Made by a program: the position numbers and the translations under genes
Origin: Mycolicibacterium sediminis
GTDB taxonomy: Bacteria; Actinomycetota; Actinomycetes; Mycobacteriales; Mycobacteriaceae
Direction of reading: 5' to 3'
DNA length: 64,000 nucleotides
NCBI RefSeq assembly: GCF_010731735.1
Contig: NZ_AP022588.1
Span: 5,952,001-6,016,000 of the forward strand
In this document: positions 34,405 through 42,521 of the stretch, piece after piece
How positions within the stretch are numbered: the stretch's first letter is position 1
Layout of the letters: each line of letters starts with the position of its first letter
The notes under the pieces: model-generated
What the model was told of the DNA's origin: nothing
The model's input: only the letters and a program-made list of their open reading frames with translations
The model's database searches: none

Positions 34405-35949
34405 GTGAGCGCTCCGACCATCGACTCCGCCGCGGTCCAGCGCGGCGTGCCGGTGATCAGTCCGGCGCCGTTGGAGCCGGTGGCGGACTTCGGCCCGCTC
34501 GACCGGTTGCAGGGCTGGGCGATGACGGCCGTCATCACCGCCCTGGCCGCGATCACGCGGTTCCTGAACCTGCGGTCCCCCACCGACGCGGGCACGCCGA
34601 TCTTCGACGAGAAGCACTACGCGCCGCAGGCGTTCCAGATGCTCGGCAACCACGGCGTCGAGGACAACCCCGGCTACGGCCTGGTGGTGCACCCGCCGAT
34701 GGGCAAGTTCCTCATGGCCATCGGCGAGGGGATCTTCGGCTACAACGGGCTGGGCTGGCGGTTCGGCGGCGCGGTGTGCGGCGTGGTCATCGTGGTGCTG
34801 GTGGCGCGGATCGTCCGACGCATCACGCGGTCGACGCTCATCGGCGGCATCGCCGGGCTGCTGATCATCGCCGACGGGGTCAGCTTCGTGACCGCCCGGA
34901 CCGCCTTGCTCGACGTCTTCTTGGTCGTCTTCGTCGTGGCGGCGTTCGGCGCGCTGATCGTCGACCGCGACCAGATGCGCGAGCGCATGCACGTCGCGCT
35001 GCTCGAGGGACGCATCGACGAGACGCGGTGGGGCCCGCGACTCGGGGTGCGGTGGTGGCGTTTCGGTGCGGGCGTGCTGCTCGGCCTGGCGTTCGCGACC
35101 AAGTGGTCGGGCCTCTACTTCATCCTCTTCTTCACGCTGCTGACGCTGGCGTTCGACGTCGCCGCGCGGCGCCACTACCGGGTTCCGCGGCCGTGGGTGG
35201 GCACGCTGCGGCGGGACTTCGGCCCGACGGTGTACGCGATGGGCCTGATCCCCGTGGGCGTGTACCTGGCGTCGTACGGCCCGTGGTTCGCGTCCGAGAC
35301 CGGCGTCTACCGGCACGAGGAGGGGCGGACGATCGGGCTCGACGGAGTGATGCCCGACGCCCTGCGATCGCTGTGGCACTACATGTACTCGGTCTATACG
35401 TTCCACTCCCAGCTGACCAACGCGGCAGGCAACCACCACCCGTGGGAGTCGAAGCCGTGGACGTGGCCGATGTCGCTGCGGCCGGTGCTGTACGCGATCG
35501 ATCAGCAGGACGTCGCGGGGTGCGGCGCCCAGTCGTGCGTCAAGGCGGTGATGCTCGTCGGCACTCCCGCGATGTGGTTCATCGCCGTGCCGGTGCTGGC
35601 GTGGTCGCTGTGGCGGGCGGTGGTCAAGCGGGACTGGCGCTACGGCGTCGTGCTGGTCGGGTACTTCGCGGGTTACCTGCCGTGGTTCGCCGACATCGAC
35701 CGGCAGATGTACTTCTTCTACGCCGCGCCCATGGCGCCGTTCATGGTGATGGCGATCGCCTTGATCCTGGGCGACGTCCTGTACGCGCCACGGCAGAACG
35801 CCGAGCGACGAATGCTCGGCCTGCTCGCGGTGTGCTTCTACGTCGCGCTCGTCATCACCAACTTCGCGTGGCTGTATCCGATCCTCACCGGACTGCCCAT
35901 CTCGCAGTCGACGTGGCACATGCAGATCTGGTTGCCGTCCTGGCGGTAG
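34405..35949 (+). CDS. pmt: Polyprenol-phosphate-mannose protein O-mannosyltransferase
   Basis: GT39 integral membrane enzyme (514 residues, about eleven helices) that transfers mannose from polyprenyl-phosphomannose to secreted proteins and lipoproteins. The catalytic DE pair is Asp68-Glu69 (IFDEKHYAPQA) in the first extracellular loop; NHHPWESKPWTWP and the Trp-rich C-terminus are typical. GTG start. Orthologue of Rv1002c. The many lipoproteins encoded nearby are possible substrates. Confidence 0.95.
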   Translation: MSAPTIDSAAVQRGVPVISPAPLEPVADFGPLDRLQGWAMTAVITALAAITRFLNLRSPTDAGTPIFDEKHYAPQAFQMLGNHGVEDNPGYGLVVHPPMGKFLMAIGEGIFGYNGLGWRFGGAVCGVVIVVLVARIVRRITRSTLIGGIAGLLIIADGVSFVTARTALLDVFLVVFVVAAFGALIVDRDQMRERMHVALLEGRIDETRWGPRLGVRWWRFGAGVLLGLAFATKWSGLYFILFFTLLTLAFDVAARRHYRVPRPWVGTLRRDFGPTVYAMGLIPVGVYLASYGPWFASETGVYRHEEGRTIGLDGVMPDALRSLWHYMYSVYTFHSQLTNAAGNHHPWESKPWTWPMSLRPVLYAIDQQDVAGCGAQSCVKAVMLVGTPAMWFIAVPVLAWSLWRAVVKRDWRYGVVLVGYFAGYLPWFADIDRQMYFFYAAPMAPFMVMAIALILGDVLYAPRQNAERRMLGLLAVCFYVALVITNFAWLYPILTGLPISQSTWHMQIWLPSWR

Positions 35950-36229
35950 TGGCTGGTGTCGAGCGCGCCGCGAGGACGTCCGCGAGCGCCGATGGTGGCT
36001 CGACGTCGTCCTATCGGGATCTGCACTCCACGGTCGCGGTATTGCCGCAAAGGGTCAAAAGTACGACCCTGACGCGCATATCCCGTTAGCACCGAATCGA
36101 GCCCCATTCTCGATCCGCCGCTCGTGTGCGGCGCCCTCCCGTCCACAGTGCGCCGCTCATCCACAGCCGGGCGAGCCAAGCCGTATTGGGCCGACGCATC
36201 CGTCGGACGGGCAGACCATCGTCGGGGGC

Positions 36230-37066
36230 ATGAGACCGATCATCGGGACGGAGGCGATCGACGGCGGACACCTCACACGCGGCCAACTGCGGTGGAACTA
36301 CATCGCGCTGTACCCCAACGTCTACTTCCCGAGGGACCGAGTCGTCGTGGACCTCGATCGGGCTCGAGCGGCCTGGCTGTGGACTGGCCGTCGTAGCGTC
36401 GTCGCCGGCAGGGCGGCCGCGGGTATGTACGGAGCGGCGAAGGCCATGACGTGCCAGCCGGTGGAGCTCATCTCGGCGCACGCGCGAAGCCGTCCCGGCG
36501 TGGTCGTGCGCAACGAACGCATCGGGGACGACGAAGTCCGCTTGATCGCCGGCACCCCGGTCACGTCAGCGGCGAGGACGGCGCTCGACGTGGCTCGCCA
36601 CCTGGAGACCGACGAGTCGGTGCCGCTCCTGGATGCGCTGCTCGCGGTCGCCGATCTCGACGTCGAGGACGCCTACGCCCTGATGAAGCGGTACCCGCGA
36701 GCGCGTGGTCTGCCGCGTGCGCGGGCCGCCCTGTGGCTTGCGGACGGCAAGAGCCGGTGCCCGGAGGAGAGTCGGCTGCGCGTGCGACTCGTGAACGCCG
36801 GGCTGCCGAGGCCCAGGGTCGGCATCGTCCTCGGCGACGGCATTGGAGGCGCCGCACTCGGAATGGGCTGGGATCGCTGGAAGGTGGGGGTGAGTCATCG
36901 CGGCGCGCACGACGGCGGGAACGACCCAGCCCGTGCGACGCGCGAGGCCTTGCACCACTACACCGTGCAGCGTCTCGGCTGGATGGAGGTGCAGGCGATG
37001 CCCTTCGACTCTTCACGCGACGTGTTGTTCCGGGTACGCGCAGCCATCAGGAGCCGGTCGCGGTGA
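36230..37066 (+). CDS. AbiEi/Vsr-like mycobacterial protein with degenerate nuclease site
   Basis: 278 residues. The N-terminal half (IGTEAIDGGHLTRGQLRWNYIALYPNVYFP) resembles the AbiEi-type domain of a large mycobacterial family whose C-terminal half has a Vsr/DUF559 nuclease-like fold. In that family the core reads roughly DMGWPEWKVGVEYDGEQHW. Here it is ALGMGWDRWKVGVSHRGAHD, so the acidic residues are replaced. A nuclease role is therefore unlikely. Two TCCACAG copies 18 bases apart (36142, 36160) lie upstream. The 280-base gap before it holds no other gene. Function unknown. Confidence 0.6.
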   Translation: MRPIIGTEAIDGGHLTRGQLRWNYIALYPNVYFPRDRVVVDLDRARAAWLWTGRRSVVAGRAAAGMYGAAKAMTCQPVELISAHARSRPGVVVRNERIGDDEVRLIAGTPVTSAARTALDVARHLETDESVPLLDALLAVADLDVEDAYALMKRYPRARGLPRARAALWLADGKSRCPEESRLRVRLVNAGLPRPRVGIVLGDGIGGAALGMGWDRWKVGVSHRGAHDGGNDPARATREALHHYTVQRLGWMEVQAMPFDSSRDVLFRVRAAIRSRSR

Positions 37067-37067
37067 C

Positions 37068-38273
37068 CTACAGCGAGTCGCGCGCCGCGGGGCAGGACAT
37101 GCAGCGCGGGCCGCCGCGGCCGGTCCCCAGTTCGGACGCGGCGATCGGCAGGACCTCGATGCCGGAATCGACGAGGCGCGCGTTGGTCTCGGTGTTCCGC
37201 TCGTAGGCGACGACGACGCCGGGGGCCACCGCGAGGGTGTTGTTGCCGTCGTCCCACTGCTCGCGCTCCGCGGTGACGGGGTCGAGCCCGGTGTCGATCA
37301 CACGCAGCTTGCCGATGCCCATCGCGTCGGCCGCCGCGTCGACGAACGGGACGGCGCGGTCGATCTTCACGCCGCCGCCCGTGCTGCGAATCGTGAACGC
37401 CGACAGCGAGTCCTTGATGTTGGGGTACATCACGACCGCGTCCTTGTCGACCATCGTCAGGACGGTGTCGAGATGCATCTGCGCCCGCTCCTGCGCGATC
37501 GGCACGGCCAGTACCGTGTGCGCGAGACCGTCGTCGAACAGGCTGCGCGCCAACGCCTCCGCACCGGCGGGCGTGGTGCGCTCGCCCACGCCGACGGCCA
37601 CCACGCCGGGCCCTAGCAGCAGCACGTCGCCACCCTCGACCGGCGCCGACCGCGACTCGTAGGCCCGCCGCACGCCGAGGAACCGCGGGTGGTGGGCGTA
37701 GATGAGGTCGGTCAGCGACGTCTCGCGGATGCGGGCCGGCATGGCCAGCGACGTGATCGCCACGCGCGGCCCGATCCAGAAGGACGAGTCGCGTGCGAAC
37801 AGCAGGTTCGGCAGCGGCTCGATCACGAAGTCGCCGCCGTGGTGCATCCGCCTCACCAGCGATAGCTCGTTCTCCCCGAACGGCAACTCGTCGAACGTCA
37901 TCCCGGCCATCAGCACGTGGGCCAGCGCTGCGGCGTCGAGTGTACGCAGGTAGGTCGAGAGTTCTTGCGCCAGAGGCAAGCCGAGTCGGCGCGAGTCGAC
38001 CGCCGCCGAGATGCCGTGCATGCGCGCCGCACCGCTGGCGAGCGCCTCGGTCAACAGGTCGGACACCAGCAGGACCTCGACGCCACGCGAGCGGAGGATG
38101 CCCGCGAACGCGTCGTGCTCCTGCTGCGCCTTCGCGACCCACGGCAGCCCGTCGAACAGCAACCGGTCGTTGTTGCGCGGCGTCAGCCGCTGCAGTTCGG
38201 CGCCGGGCCGGTGCAGGATGACGACCCGCAGCGTGCCGACCTCAGAGTTCGCTCCCAGCACCGTGTCCGTCAT
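37068..38273 (-). CDS. arcA: Arginine deiminase
   Basis: Hydrolyses L-arginine to citrulline and ammonia. The 401-residue protein has LPNLLFARDSSFWIG, EGGDVLLLGPG, the HLDTVLTMVD segment with the catalytic His, and the active-site Cys in GPRCMSCPAARD at the C-terminus. ATG at MTDTVLGANSEVG matches Rv1001; an upstream in-frame ATG at 38306 is the other choice. No ornithine transcarbamylase or carbamate kinase gene is adjacent. Its stop is one base from the preceding convergent gene. It is divergent from soxR and may share its operator. Confidence 0.95.
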   Translation of the reverse strand: MTDTVLGANSEVGTLRVVILHRPGAELQRLTPRNNDRLLFDGLPWVAKAQQEHDAFAGILRSRGVEVLLVSDLLTEALASGAARMHGISAAVDSRRLGLPLAQELSTYLRTLDAAALAHVLMAGMTFDELPFGENELSLVRRMHHGGDFVIEPLPNLLFARDSSFWIGPRVAITSLAMPARIRETSLTDLIYAHHPRFLGVRRAYESRSAPVEGGDVLLLGPGVVAVGVGERTTPAGAEALARSLFDDGLAHTVLAVPIAQERAQMHLDTVLTMVDKDAVVMYPNIKDSLSAFTIRSTGGGVKIDRAVPFVDAAADAMGIGKLRVIDTGLDPVTAEREQWDDGNNTLAVAPGVVVAYERNTETNARLVDSGIEVLPIAASELGTGRGGPRCMSCPAARDSL

Positions 38274-38325
38274 GAGTAGCACCGTACTGCGAGTCGGCCG
38301 GTTCATCCTTCTTTCGAGAGCGGCA

Positions 38326-38343
38326 CCTCAACTATGGTTCAGG
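38326..38343 (+). promoter_or_regulatory. SoxR operator
   Basis: CCTCAACTATGGTTCAGG has the half-sites of the SoxR box (CCTCAA N6 TTGAGG) with one mismatch. It ends two bases before the ATG of soxR and lies between soxR and divergent arcA. It covers TATGGT (38333-38338), a possible -10 for a leaderless soxR transcript. Autoregulation, and control of arcA, are inferred. Confidence 0.7.
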
Positions 38344-38345
38344 TC

Positions 38346-38777
38346 ATGGAGACGCTCGATCTCACTCCTGGCGAGATGTCACTGCGCAGCGGCGTGGCCG
38401 TGTCCGCGCTGCACTTCTACGAGCGCGAGGGCCTCATCACGTGTCGGCGGACCACGGGCAACCAACGCCGCTACGCGCGCGAGACCATTCGCCGCGTCGC
38501 GTTCATCAGGATGTCCCAGCGCCTCGGCATCCCGCTCTCCCGCATCCGCGAGGCGCTCGCCACCCTGCCGACCGACCGCGTGCCCACCAGCAAGGACTGG
38601 GCCCGCCTCTCGGCCGGGTGGCGCGCCGACCTCGACGAGCGAATCCTGCACCTGCAACGCTTGCGGGACAACCTGTCCGGCTGCATCGGCTGCGGCTGCC
38701 TGAGCCTCAAGGCGTGCGCGCTGGCCAACCCGGGCGACGTCCTCGCCGAACGCGGTCCGGGCGCCGCCAATCTGTGA
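38346..38777 (+). CDS. soxR: Redox-sensing MerR-family regulator SoxR
   Basis: [2Fe-2S] transcription factor, 143 residues. MerR helix-turn-helix at the N-terminus (SLRSGVAVSALHFYEREGLI), a dimerisation helix, and the cluster ligands CIGCGCLSLKAC (C-x2-C-x-C-x5-C). The ATG at METLDL is chosen because an upstream in-frame ATG at 38334 falls inside the SoxR operator. In actinobacteria SoxR mostly answers redox-active compounds and controls a few local genes; arcA is the divergent neighbour. Confidence 0.95.
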   Translation: METLDLTPGEMSLRSGVAVSALHFYEREGLITCRRTTGNQRRYARETIRRVAFIRMSQRLGIPLSRIREALATLPTDRVPTSKDWARLSAGWRADLDERILHLQRLRDNLSGCIGCGCLSLKACALANPGDVLAERGPGAANL

Positions 38778-38811
38778 CCGTCGAACGTCTGTGCGATACG
38801 ATCGGACCGTG
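38774..38811 (+). promoter_or_regulatory. LexA (SOS) box inside the alkB promoter
   Basis: TCGAACGTCTGTGCGA (38781-38796) matches 11 of 12 fixed positions of the mycobacterial SOS box TCGAAC-N4-GTTCGA. It fills the 17-base spacer between GTGACC (38774-38779) and TACGAT (38797-38802). Six bases later is the GTG start, so the promoter is leaderless and LexA would block it directly. Confidence 0.85.
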
Positions 38812-39414
38812 GCTGAAAGCGGGCTGTCGGTCCAGGTGGGACTGTTCGACTGCGACGAGCGCCGGGTGCTGGGCGACGGCGCGTGGATCGACGTCCGCGC
38901 CGGATGGCTGAGCGACGACGACGAACTGTTCGACGACCTCGCGACGACGATCCCCTGGCGCGCGGAGCGCAGGCAGATGTACGACCGCGTGCTCGACGTG
39001 CCCCGCCTGGTCAGCTTCCACGACCTCGTCGCCGGATCGGCCCCGCATCCCGCGATCGCGAAGATGCGGGTCCGGCTCAACGACATCTACGCGCGCGAAC
39101 TCGGCGAGCCTTTCACCACCGCCGGACTGTGTCTGTATCGCGACGGCTCGGACAGCGTGGCGTGGCACGGCGACGACATCGGACGCAGCAGGACCGAGGA
39201 CACGATGGTCGCCATCGTGAGCCTCGGCGCCACCCGGACCCTCGCGTTGCGGCCACGCACCGGTGGCCGGTCGCTGCGCCTGCCGCAGGGCCACGGCGAT
39301 CTCATCGTGATGGGCGGTTCCTGCCAGCGGACGTGGGAGCACTCGGTGCCGAAGACCAGCAAGCCGACGGGCCCGCGGATCAGCATCCAATTCCGCCCCC
39401 GCGACGTGCGCTAG
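38809..39414 (+). CDS. alkB: AlkB-like Fe(II)/2-oxoglutarate dioxygenase
   Basis: Probable oxidative demethylase for alkylated DNA bases, about 201 residues. The 2OG-oxygenase core is visible: YRDGSDSVAWHGDD with the HxD metal pair, the late His in TWEHSVPK, and the 2OG-binding RISIQFR. It matches Rv1000c in sequence and place. GTG at 38809 is preferred to GTG at 38791 because the latter lies inside the LexA box and before the -10. Confidence 0.92.
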   Translation: MAESGLSVQVGLFDCDERRVLGDGAWIDVRAGWLSDDDELFDDLATTIPWRAERRQMYDRVLDVPRLVSFHDLVAGSAPHPAIAKMRVRLNDIYARELGEPFTTAGLCLYRDGSDSVAWHGDDIGRSRTEDTMVAIVSLGATRTLALRPRTGGRSLRLPQGHGDLIVMGGSCQRTWEHSVPKTSKPTGPRISIQFRPRDVR

Positions 39415-39935
39415 GACGGCCGCGGTGGCAGCGGTCCGTTCGGATCGGCGTACAAGCGAGGCTGGGTGATTACCGGCGGAGTGCGGTCGATCCAGGACGG
39501 GTCCACGGGCGGCGCGACGTATCGGTGGGCCTCGGGGATCGCCGAGAGACGACCGGGCAGGGTTGTCAGCGGATCGCCCGACCACCGAACGAGATCCGGA
39601 TCCTCACCGGGCACCCCGACGGCGCCGCCGGGCCAGTTCTCCTCGAGATCGAGCAGGTAGTAGTACAGCGCCGGGTCGTCGGCGGCGTTCCACGCGGACG
39701 GGTCGATCAGTGACCGTCGGGTGTCGCGGGCCAGTCCCCAGTTGCGATCCGACGGCGGTGCTGCGTAGACGACGTGCAGGACGGCACCGTCGGTCCACGC
39801 ATGCGACACCAGGAACGCATACCGGCCCGTCGGTGAGCCGGTCGCCGCGTTGGCATTGGCCGCCTCAATGCGGTGCAGCAAGTTCCGGAGGACGTCGGCC
39901 GCGAAGGCGACGTCCGCGTCGGTGGGATCGGCCAT
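39411..39935 (-). CDS. Conserved hypothetical protein
   Basis: 174 residues, soluble, no signal peptide or recognised domain. N-terminal helix (FAADVLRNLLHRIEAANAN), then an aromatic-rich middle (WTDGAVLHVVYAAP, ALYYYLLDLEENW) and a Pro-rich tail. ATG start, eight bases after the lipoprotein gene on the same strand, so probably one operon with it. It ends four bases inside convergent alkB. I do not recognise the family. Confidence 0.75.
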   Translation of the reverse strand: MADPTDADVAFAADVLRNLLHRIEAANANAATGSPTGRYAFLVSHAWTDGAVLHVVYAAPPSDRNWGLARDTRRSLIDPSAWNAADDPALYYYLLDLEENWPGGAVGVPGEDPDLVRWSGDPLTTLPGRLSAIPEAHRYVAPPVDPSWIDRTPPVITQPRLYADPNGPLPPRPS

Positions 39936-39943
39936 GACGGGCG

Positions 39944-40603
39944 CTACGGCGCGCGCACGTCGTTGACTGCCGAGACGAGCAGATCGCGGGCGCGCTGGAC
40001 GTCGACGGGTACGACGGGCTTGTCGGGCACGACCAGCGGGTTGGCCGTGACGATCACCAGCGTTCGGCCGACACTCGCGACGTAGTTGTAGAGCTCGCCG
40101 GTCGCCGGCTTGCCGCCCACCATCGTCTGGACCACCCGATGGGTGCCCAGCGTGCGGGCACCCTCGATGTCCGGCGACTCCGTCACCTCGACCAGACCCC
40201 GGGCGCCCGGACCCGCGTACGCGACCTTCTGGCAGTCCGGTCCGGGCTCGGGGAACGGCACGGACTCCGACGTCTCGACGGCGATCGTGATGAACCGGTT
40301 GCCCGCCCCCTCGGCGGTGACGGCGGACATGTTGCCCTGCAAACCCGGCGGCAGTTCCAGTCCCTTGGCGAGGTCCGTGCAGCCGGGTGGGTCGAACCGC
40401 ACGCCCGCGGGCAACGTCTGCGGTGCGAGCAGGCGCGGATCGATGCCGGTGGGGTCGACGGTCTTGACGGTGAACTCGGGTCCGAAGGTGGACTTCACGT
40501 CGCGAACGGCGCCGATGTCGGCCTGCGAGGCGTCGGCACCCCCTCCGCCGGAGCACGACGTCACCGCCGCGGCGCAGAGCAGGGCGAGCAGGATCCTCGA
40601 CAT
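39944..40603 (-). CDS. Mycobacterial lipoprotein, unknown role
   Basis: 219 residues with a signal peptide and lipobox ending VTSC (Cys16). The mature part has paired features shared with the next gene upstream: an LPAG segment, a Cys after the first quarter and a Cys in the middle. Both may belong to the mycobacterial family annotated DUF5642, which I cannot confirm by eye. ATG (MSRILLALLCAAAV) chosen as the first start with a proper signal peptide. Ten bases after the neighbouring lipoprotein gene. Confidence 0.75.
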   Translation of the reverse strand: MSRILLALLCAAAVTSCSGGGGADASQADIGAVRDVKSTFGPEFTVKTVDPTGIDPRLLAPQTLPAGVRFDPPGCTDLAKGLELPPGLQGNMSAVTAEGAGNRFITIAVETSESVPFPEPGPDCQKVAYAGPGARGLVEVTESPDIEGARTLGTHRVVQTMVGGKPATGELYNYVASVGRTLVIVTANPLVVPDKPVVPVDVQRARDLLVSAVNDVRAP

Positions 40604-40613
40604 CGCGGCCAAT

Positions 40614-41294
40614 CTACCCGCCGGCGACCGGCACGCCACGCACCGCGGAGGTGGTGCCCGCCAGGAGTCGCGCGGCGAAGCCGGGGCCGAGCACGGAGTC
40701 ACCCGACCCCGGGTCGCTCACCACGGTCACGTATACGACGTGCCCGGCCGGGTACGCCGCGAACGTCTCGGCGTGCGAACGCGTTTCGGTACCGCCCTCC
40801 ACCACGGTGACCGTCTCGGCCCGCAACCCCACCGTCGGCACGTCCGCGATGGGAGGCCCGTCGACGATCGACACCGCACCGGTGGTGTGTCCGGCCGCCA
40901 CCGCGAAGCGCTCGCAGTCGCCGAGCACACCGGTGTCCAGCCCGGCCGACACGGCCGCCGCGACCGCGTAGACGATGGCACCCGGTCCCGATGCCGACCA
41001 CCCGCGCACGGTCGCCTCGTCCACCGCGGGGTTGCCCAGCGCCGCACACGTCGGCGGGTTGGCCGTCCACGCAGGCCCGAGCCCCCACTGCGCCACGGGC
41101 GCCACTCGTCCTGCGACGTCGGCGAATTCGAAGCCGGCGGGGACTTCGCTGCGAGACTGCACGACCCTGGCGGGATCGACCGCCGCCACGACGGGGGCGG
41201 CCACCTCCGGCGACGCGGGCGGTGCGGAGGGCGGCCCCGGCTCGCCGCACGCCACGCACGTCAGCACCGCCAGGCAGGCCGCGAACACGCGCAT
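40614..41294 (-). CDS. Mycobacterial lipoprotein, likely paralogue of its neighbour
   Basis: 226 residues; signal peptide with lipobox CVAC (Cys16) and a Pro/Ala-rich linker, then a domain with QSRSEVPAGFEF, WGLGPAW and NPPTCAALG. The spacing of Cys residues and the late Val-rich strands resemble the downstream lipoprotein, suggesting an old duplication. The three minus-strand genes 41294 to 39411 look like one operon. Divergent from an LpqN-family lipoprotein gene. Confidence 0.77.
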   Translation of the reverse strand: MRVFAACLAVLTCVACGEPGPPSAPPASPEVAAPVVAAVDPARVVQSRSEVPAGFEFADVAGRVAPVAQWGLGPAWTANPPTCAALGNPAVDEATVRGWSASGPGAIVYAVAAAVSAGLDTGVLGDCERFAVAAGHTTGAVSIVDGPPIADVPTVGLRAETVTVVEGGTETRSHAETFAAYPAGHVVYVTVVSDPGSGDSVLGPGFAARLLAGTTSAVRGVPVAGG

Positions 41295-41341
41295 ACGGCC
41301 TTGCTATCACAGCCGCGGCGGCATCCGGCGTCGCGAAACCC

Positions 41342-41370
41342 GGCAATCTGACCTTGGATGCCAGATTGCC
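41342..41370. promoter_or_regulatory. Inverted repeat between divergent lipoprotein genes
   Basis: GGCAATCTG (41342-41350) and CAGATTGCC (41362-41370) are perfect 9-base inverted repeats, 11 bases apart, in the 134-base gap between two divergent lipoprotein genes. The position suits an operator; the binding protein is unknown. Confidence 0.45.
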
Positions 41371-41428
41371 TGCGCATCCGGTTTGCTGACCGTAGGCTCA
41401 TCCTGCTTTCAGACGACAGGAGACCCCC

Positions 41429-42133
41429 TTGAACATCCCCACGAAGGCCGGCGGAACCGCCCTCGCCGTCGTCGCCCTGGCCCTCGCCCTCACCGGTTGC
41501 GGGTCGGACTCCAAGACGGAGGCGACGTCGTCCTCGTCGTCATCGAGCAGCAGCTCTGCGAGCAGCGAAGCCGAGACCACGTCGGAAGCGCCGGTGGCGG
41601 CGCCCGGCGTTCCGGGGATGACCCTTGCCGAGTACGTCAAGACGGCAGGCATCACCGAGACACCGGTCAAGCGCGGCGATCCCGGCACGCCCACGATCGA
41701 CCTGCCGATCCCCGCCGGCTGGGAGGACCTCGGGGCCAGGGCGCCCGAATTCGCCTGGGGCGGAATCATCTTCACCGGTGATCCCGCAGCCGCCGAGGAC
41801 CCGCCGACCATCATCGCCATCATGTCCAAGCTGACGGGCAACGTGGATCCGAGCAAGATCATCCAATACGCGCCCGGCGAGCTGAAGGCCCTGCCCGAGT
41901 TCGAGGGCAGCGACGGCAGCCCCAGCACGCTGGGCTCCTTCGAGGCGTTCCAGATCGGTGGCACCTGGGTCCGCGAGGGTGTGAAGCGGATGGTCGCCCA
42001 GAAGACCGTCGTGATCCCCAGCGGCCCGGACGTCTACGTCCTGCAGCTCAACGCCGACGGCCTCGAGGCTCAGATGGGCCCGCTGATGGACGCGACCAGC
42101 GAGATCGACGAGAAGACCGTCATCACGCCATGA
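41429..42133 (+). CDS. LpqN-family lipoprotein
   Basis: 234 residues. Signal peptide ending LTGC (Cys24), a long Ser/Glu linker, then the LpqN/LpqT domain with TLAEYVKTAGITETPVKRGD and ALPEFEGSDG. LpqN relatives bind proteins of trehalose-mycolate and drug transport in published work, so a cell-envelope role is plausible. TTG start with AGGAGA upstream and no nearer ATG/GTG. It overlaps the following membrane-protein gene by ATGA. Confidence 0.85.
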   Translation: MNIPTKAGGTALAVVALALALTGCGSDSKTEATSSSSSSSSSSASSEAETTSEAPVAAPGVPGMTLAEYVKTAGITETPVKRGDPGTPTIDLPIPAGWEDLGARAPEFAWGGIIFTGDPAAAEDPPTIIAIMSKLTGNVDPSKIIQYAPGELKALPEFEGSDGSPSTLGSFEAFQIGGTWVREGVKRMVAQKTVVIPSGPDVYVLQLNADGLEAQMGPLMDATSEIDEKTVITP

Positions 42134-42516
42134 CCACGGGGCAGCCACCGGTACCGGAACCTCCACTGCCCGCGGGGAACTCGACGCACGGGGAACTGGG
42201 GCTGGACGTCGAGCCCGAGAAGTCGACGTTTCGGAAGTACCTGCACACCATGAGTCCCCGGTACGTCTGGTCGATGGCCGACGGCCACCCGGTGGTGATC
42301 AAGCAGTTCCTGCAGTTCTGCCTGATCCTGGTGTATCCGGCCTTCGTGTTCGCCGTGCTGGCGGGCGGGGTGGTGCACGTGCTGTTCTACGTGACGGTCT
42401 ACCCGGTGCTGTGGCTGCTGTTCTGGCCGATGCGCGCGCATCAAAAGAAGAATCACCCCGAGGATTACGCCGCGAACCGCGCAAAGTACGAGGGGAAGAA
42501 GTGGTGGCAGACCTGA
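42130..42516 (+). CDS. Small membrane protein coupled to LpqN-like lipoprotein
   Basis: 128 residues: hydrophilic Pro-rich N-terminus, two adjacent hydrophobic helices (FCLILVYPAFVFAVLAG, VLFYVTVYPVLWLLFWP), and a basic C-terminus ending KKWWQT. ATG overlaps the stop of the lipoprotein gene, so both are made together. I do not recognise a family; a membrane partner of the lipoprotein is a reasonable guess. Confidence 0.75.
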   Translation: MTTGQPPVPEPPLPAGNSTHGELGLDVEPEKSTFRKYLHTMSPRYVWSMADGHPVVIKQFLQFCLILVYPAFVFAVLAGGVVHVLFYVTVYPVLWLLFWPMRAHQKKNHPEDYAANRAKYEGKKWWQT

Positions 42517-42521
42517 GCTGA

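Noticed and set aside
36142..36166. TCCACAG pair as DnaA boxes or an origin
   Set aside because: DnaA boxes are TTATCCACA-like; these lack the TTA and are only two. No dnaA or dnaN is nearby.
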